Shown piece after piece: positions 61,218 to 64,000 of a DNA stretch of 64,000 bases. Position numbers and translations under genes: made by a program. Each line of letters starts with the position of its first letter. The first letter of the stretch is position 1. Below the pieces are notes generated by a model. The model did not search any database and had not been told where the DNA came from. It saw only the letters and a list, made by a program, of their open reading frames with translations. The stretch lies in the NCBI GenBank assembly GCA_016935315.1, contig JAFGRD010000118.1:62001-126000 (forward strand). The letters run 5' to 3'. The stretch is from Pirellulales bacterium. GTDB taxonomy: Bacteria; Planctomycetota; Planctomycetia; Pirellulales; Thermoguttaceae.

Positions 61218-62058
61218 TGTCGGCCAGGCTCTCGCGGACGTCGCCGACGCGCGGCTCGGTGTGGGTGGGCCTGATGTCGGTGCCCAGCAGCTCGTTGAGC
61301 AACTCGATCAGCTTCAGCAGATCGGTGGTTTTGCCGTTGGCGGCATTGAACATCCGCCCGGCCACGCCGTTGGCGTCGGCCGCCAGCAGATTGGCGTGGA
61401 CCACGTTGGCCACGAACGTGAAGTCTCGCGACTGGCCTCCGTCGCCGTGAACGACCGGTTGGCGACCTTCGAGCATGGCCGTAATAAACAGCGGGATCAC
61501 GGCCGAATAGGGGCTGTCGGGGTCCTGCCGCGGCCCGAAGACGTTGAAGTAGCGGATGCAGACGGTCTCGAAGCCATACGTGGCGGTGAATGCCTGGCAG
61601 TAGTGTTCGCCGGCCAGCTTCGCCGCCCCATAGGGCGACAGCGGGGCCGGCAGGTCGGTCTCTCGCTTGCTGCTGGTGGGCTGATTACCGTAGGCGCTGC
61701 TGGAGCCCGCATACACCAGCCGCCGCACACCGGCACGGCGCGCCGCGTCCAACAAGGTCAGGGTCCCGGTCACGCAGGCGGCATTGGTGTCCAGCGGCCG
61801 CTTCACGCTGCGCGGCACCGAGGCCAGCGCGGCCTCGTGGAAGACGCAATCGACCCCCTCGACCACCGCCGCCACGGCCTCCGCGTCGACCAGATCGCCC
61901 TCGACGAACTCGATCCGGTCGCGGAAGCTGTCCATGTTCGAGAGGTGTCCCGTGCTGAGGTTGTCGAACACCCGAACCTTGTCGCCCCGCTCGACCAACG
62001 TCTCGGCAATGTGCGAGCCGATGAACCCCGCTCCGCCGGTTACCAGAAATGTGCGCAT
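61117..62058 (-). CDS. NAD-dependent nucleotide-sugar epimerase
   Basis: 313 residues of extended-SDR type. The NAD-binding GGAGFIG lies at 8-14, the catalytic Ser in VYAGSSSAYG (115-124) and YxxxK at 143-147. Substrate-side motifs are VPRSVKRPLDTN and YFNVFGPRQDP. It resembles UDP-GlcNAc/UDP-glucose 4-epimerases (WbpP/GalE class) in length and motifs. Likely supplies sugars for surface glycans, in line with the nearby polyprenyl-phosphate glycosyltransferase. Its 3' end overlaps the MFS gene by 101 bp. Confidence 0.9.
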   Translation of the reverse strand: MRTFLVTGGAGFIGSHIAETLVERGDKVRVFDNLSTGHLSNMDSFRDRIEFVEGDLVDAEAVAAVVEGVDCVFHEAALASVPRSVKRPLDTNAACVTGTLTLLDAARRAGVRRLVYAGSSSAYGNQPTSSKRETDLPAPLSPYGAAKLAGEHYCQAFTATYGFETVCIRYFNVFGPRQDPDSPYSAVIPLFITAMLEGRQPVVHGDGGQSRDFTFVANVVHANLLAADANGVAGRMFNAANGKTTDLLKLIELLNELLGTDIRPTHTEPRVGDVRESLADITQARKLLGYEPLVDFEEGLRRSIDYYRGLAGK

Positions 62059-62164
62059 CGAGAGCCTCTTGTGATCGGTTCAGACGCCACGGGAGGCGTC
62101 AAACTCATCAAATCTAGCATATCGCCGCATGGCCGCAACCACGCGGGGGACCAGGGTCCACGAT

Positions 62165-63451
62165 TCAGCGAAAATGGTTGAATAGATCGTGCTCGGGCCA
62201 GGTCTTCACCTCGCCGGCCGCCCTCCAAAGGGCCTGATCGAGTTGGCCGCAGAAATCGTCGCCGTGCCGCGGGCGGCGGTTGAAGACGGCCGCCCACACC
62301 AGGCCGTGATGGGTGCGGACCAGCAGCGAGCTGGTGCCGGGCAGCGACCCCGTGTGCCACCAGTTGGCCGAACCGCCGACCGGACGGATCGACCACCCCA
62401 GCCCGTAATAGGCCGGCTCGCCTTCCGAAACCGGCGCCGCCGGCCGTGATGCGATCCACCGGATAGTACGGGGCTTCAGCAGCCCGGGCGTGCCGTCGCC
62501 GGCCAGCCGCGTGGCGAACCGGACCAGATCGACGGCCGAGGCGATCCAGCCGCCGTGGGCGTCCATGGCTTCGAGGTAGAACCCGCCGTAGGGAACGGTG
62601 ACGCGCTGCTTCTGCTCCGGAAAGACCGACGCGACTGGCTGCGCGCCGGCAGGCGGATAGTAGCAGACCTCTGCCGCGGCGGCCTGCTCGCGGCGCGTTC
62701 GCCCCAGTCGCATGCGCGTGATGCCCATCGGGCGCAGCACCAACGCCTGCACCGATTCCTCGTAGGCTTCGCCCGTAACTTCCTCAATCACGCGGCCCAG
62801 AAGACAGTAGCCGAAATTCGAGTAGGCGTAGCGGGTCCCCGGCGGAAAGTCCAACGGGCGGCCCCACATAAAACGGACAATCGTCGGGGCTTCCAGCGGC
62901 GCGCCGTGCGCCTCGGTCATTACCGGCGGACCGAACATCGGGTCGAAGCTCTTGCCGCGGTCAAACCCGCCGGTGTGGTGCAACAACTGGCGAACCGTGA
63001 TCTCGCAGAACCGCGGATCGACCTGCCGGCCCGCCTGCGGTCTCAGCGATGCCAGCAGGTCCACCACCTTGGCGTCCAGGTCCAGACGGCCCCGCTCGAC
63101 CAGCACCAGCACGGCCGCCGCGGTGATCGGCTTCGAGACGCTGGCGATGCGGAACAGGGCGTCGGGCTGAACCGGTCGGCAGCCCTCGACGTCGGCCAGG
63201 CCGTAGCCCCGAGCAAGCAGCAGCCGCCCGTCCTTGGCCACGGCCACCGCCCCGCCGGGGATCTCGTGCTTTCGCATCAGCTCCGTGATGATCCGGTCGA
63301 AGGAGGCCAATTCGGGTACGGCCGGGCCGGTCCTCGGCAACGCGACCGGTTCCGACTCCGCCGCGGATTGGCCGGGCACGAGCAACACGGCGGTCAGCGC
63401 CGCCAGGACCACCGGCGCGCGCGTGGACAGCGCGGAAAAGGGGCGTTTCAT
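62165..63451 (-). CDS. Secreted serine hydrolase of the class C beta-lactamase / DD-peptidase fold
   Basis: 428 residues. Signal peptide APVVLAALTAVLLVPGQSAA. Catalytic motifs: SVSK (104-107, nucleophile Ser), YSN (210-212) and HTG in NWWHTGSLPG near the C-terminus. The substrate could be a peptide, ester or beta-lactam; resistance should not be assumed. The start at 63451 overlaps the upstream ThDP-enzyme stop as ATGA; a second ATG two codons earlier is possible. Confidence 0.9.
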   Translation of the reverse strand: MKRPFSALSTRAPVVLAALTAVLLVPGQSAAESEPVALPRTGPAVPELASFDRIITELMRKHEIPGGAVAVAKDGRLLLARGYGLADVEGCRPVQPDALFRIASVSKPITAAAVLVLVERGRLDLDAKVVDLLASLRPQAGRQVDPRFCEITVRQLLHHTGGFDRGKSFDPMFGPPVMTEAHGAPLEAPTIVRFMWGRPLDFPPGTRYAYSNFGYCLLGRVIEEVTGEAYEESVQALVLRPMGITRMRLGRTRREQAAAAEVCYYPPAGAQPVASVFPEQKQRVTVPYGGFYLEAMDAHGGWIASAVDLVRFATRLAGDGTPGLLKPRTIRWIASRPAAPVSEGEPAYYGLGWSIRPVGGSANWWHTGSLPGTSSLLVRTHHGLVWAAVFNRRPRHGDDFCGQLDQALWRAAGEVKTWPEHDLFNHFR

Positions 63452-64000
63452 TGGCATGTTGTCCGGGCGTCTCCGACGGCGACTTCGATCAGTTGCGGCA
63501 CGTCGCCGGAAAGCGACTCGCTGACCCGCTGGCTGAGCTGGTCCGGCTCGCTGACGCGGCAAGCGGCCACACCCAGCGCCTGGGCAAGGCCCACGTAGTC
63601 GATCGCCGGCGAGACGATGTCCAGCCCCTCGAACCGCCCCTGGCCGGCCGCCGGGAGCTTCAGCACGCGGGCGCAATCCTTGAGGATCTTGTACTCGGTG
63701 TTGTTGCAGAGGACAAACGTCACCGGCAGCCGGTAGTGCGCGGCGGTCCAGAGGCCTTGAATGCCATACATGGCCGAGCCGTCGCCGATCAGGGCCAGCA
63801 CGGGCCGCTCGGGCCAGGCCAACTGCACGCCGATCGCACAGTTCAGCCCCCAACCCAACGCCCAACCCCGTTGGGCGAAATAGCCGGTGGTGTTTTTCAG
63901 CGCCCCGCGGCGCTCGAAATAGCAGCCCATCGTCGTGGTGGGGGCTTCTTCCACCACGGCCACGTCGTCGGGCAGGACGCGCGCGAGGCTCTCCATCACG
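63448..64000 (-). CDS. Thiamine-diphosphate-dependent decarboxylase-like enzyme, C-terminal part
   Basis: 183 residues visible; the frame continues past the right edge, so the N-terminal Pyr and middle domains are missing. The ThDP-binding motif is complete: GDGSAMYGIQGLWTAAHYRLPVT, then VLCNN, i.e. GDG followed by NN after ~27 residues. The pattern is closest to benzoylformate decarboxylase / acetolactate-synthase-like enzymes; the substrate is not determined. Translationally coupled (ATGA) to the secreted serine hydrolase, an unusual pairing. Confidence 0.85.
   Translation of the reverse strand, partial: VMESLARVLPDDVAVVEEAPTTTMGCYFERRGALKNTTGYFAQRGWALGWGLNCAIGVQLAWPERPVLALIGDGSAMYGIQGLWTAAHYRLPVTFVLCNNTEYKILKDCARVLKLPAAGQGRFEGLDIVSPAIDYVGLAQALGVAACRVSEPDQLSQRVSESLSGDVPQLIEVAVGDARTTCQ

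Overview
The window is a GC-rich (roughly 60-65 %) bacterial chromosome segment that looks planctomycetal, probably Pirellulales-like. The signs are a split type II secretion locus with a fused PilM/PilN-type GspL, very large flagellin, FlgL and FliD proteins, secreted Gly-rich and EF-hand proteins, oversized secreted carbohydrate-active enzymes, and a futalosine-pathway menaquinone gene. This placement is inferred from gene families; no rRNA or tRNA gene is present to confirm it.

Layout. 1-17.2 kb is a type II secretion (T2SS) region: a secretin truncated at the left edge on the + strand, then an ECF sigma factor, two secreted or HEAT-repeat hypotheticals and a cold-shock gene, and then a minus-strand operon gspE-F-G-H-I-J-K followed by gspL-gspM. 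17.4-23.4 kb holds envelope proteins: a Gly-rich Spy-like protein, an EF-hand protein with a 10-residue tandem repeat, a coiled-coil secreted protein, an LptF/G permease and a DUF362 protein. 23.5-27.3 kb is one very long secreted glycosidase-like gene interrupted by a pentapeptide-repeat minisatellite. 27.6-30.4 kb carries csrA (copy 1), tatD and mqnD.

30.5-53.4 kb is the flagellar region. On the minus strand lie fliS, fliD, a C-methyltransferase-like gene, a giant flagellin and a second csrA. A TPR-sulfotransferase sits on the + strand between fliD and the flagellin. A + strand operon flgF-G-A-H-I-J-N-K-L follows. Two promoters suggest the usual cascade: a textbook sigma-54 site with an array of ~22-bp direct repeats upstream of flgF, and a sigma-28-like site with a long leader upstream of the flagellin. 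The leader sits next to csrA.

53.6-64 kb is a mixed metabolic and envelope region: ceramidase-like enzyme, double alpha/beta hydrolase, HlyD-type adaptor, thioesterase, dolichyl-phosphate-mannose-synthase-like glycosyltransferase, MFS transporter, NAD-sugar epimerase, a beta-lactamase-fold serine hydrolase, and a ThDP enzyme cut by the right edge.

The most unusual feature cutting across the window is a ~100-bp quasi-palindromic dispersed repeat (ten recognisable copies plus one degenerate copy). It lies almost exclusively at gene 3' ends, and in three cases its terminus provides the stop codon of the preceding gene.
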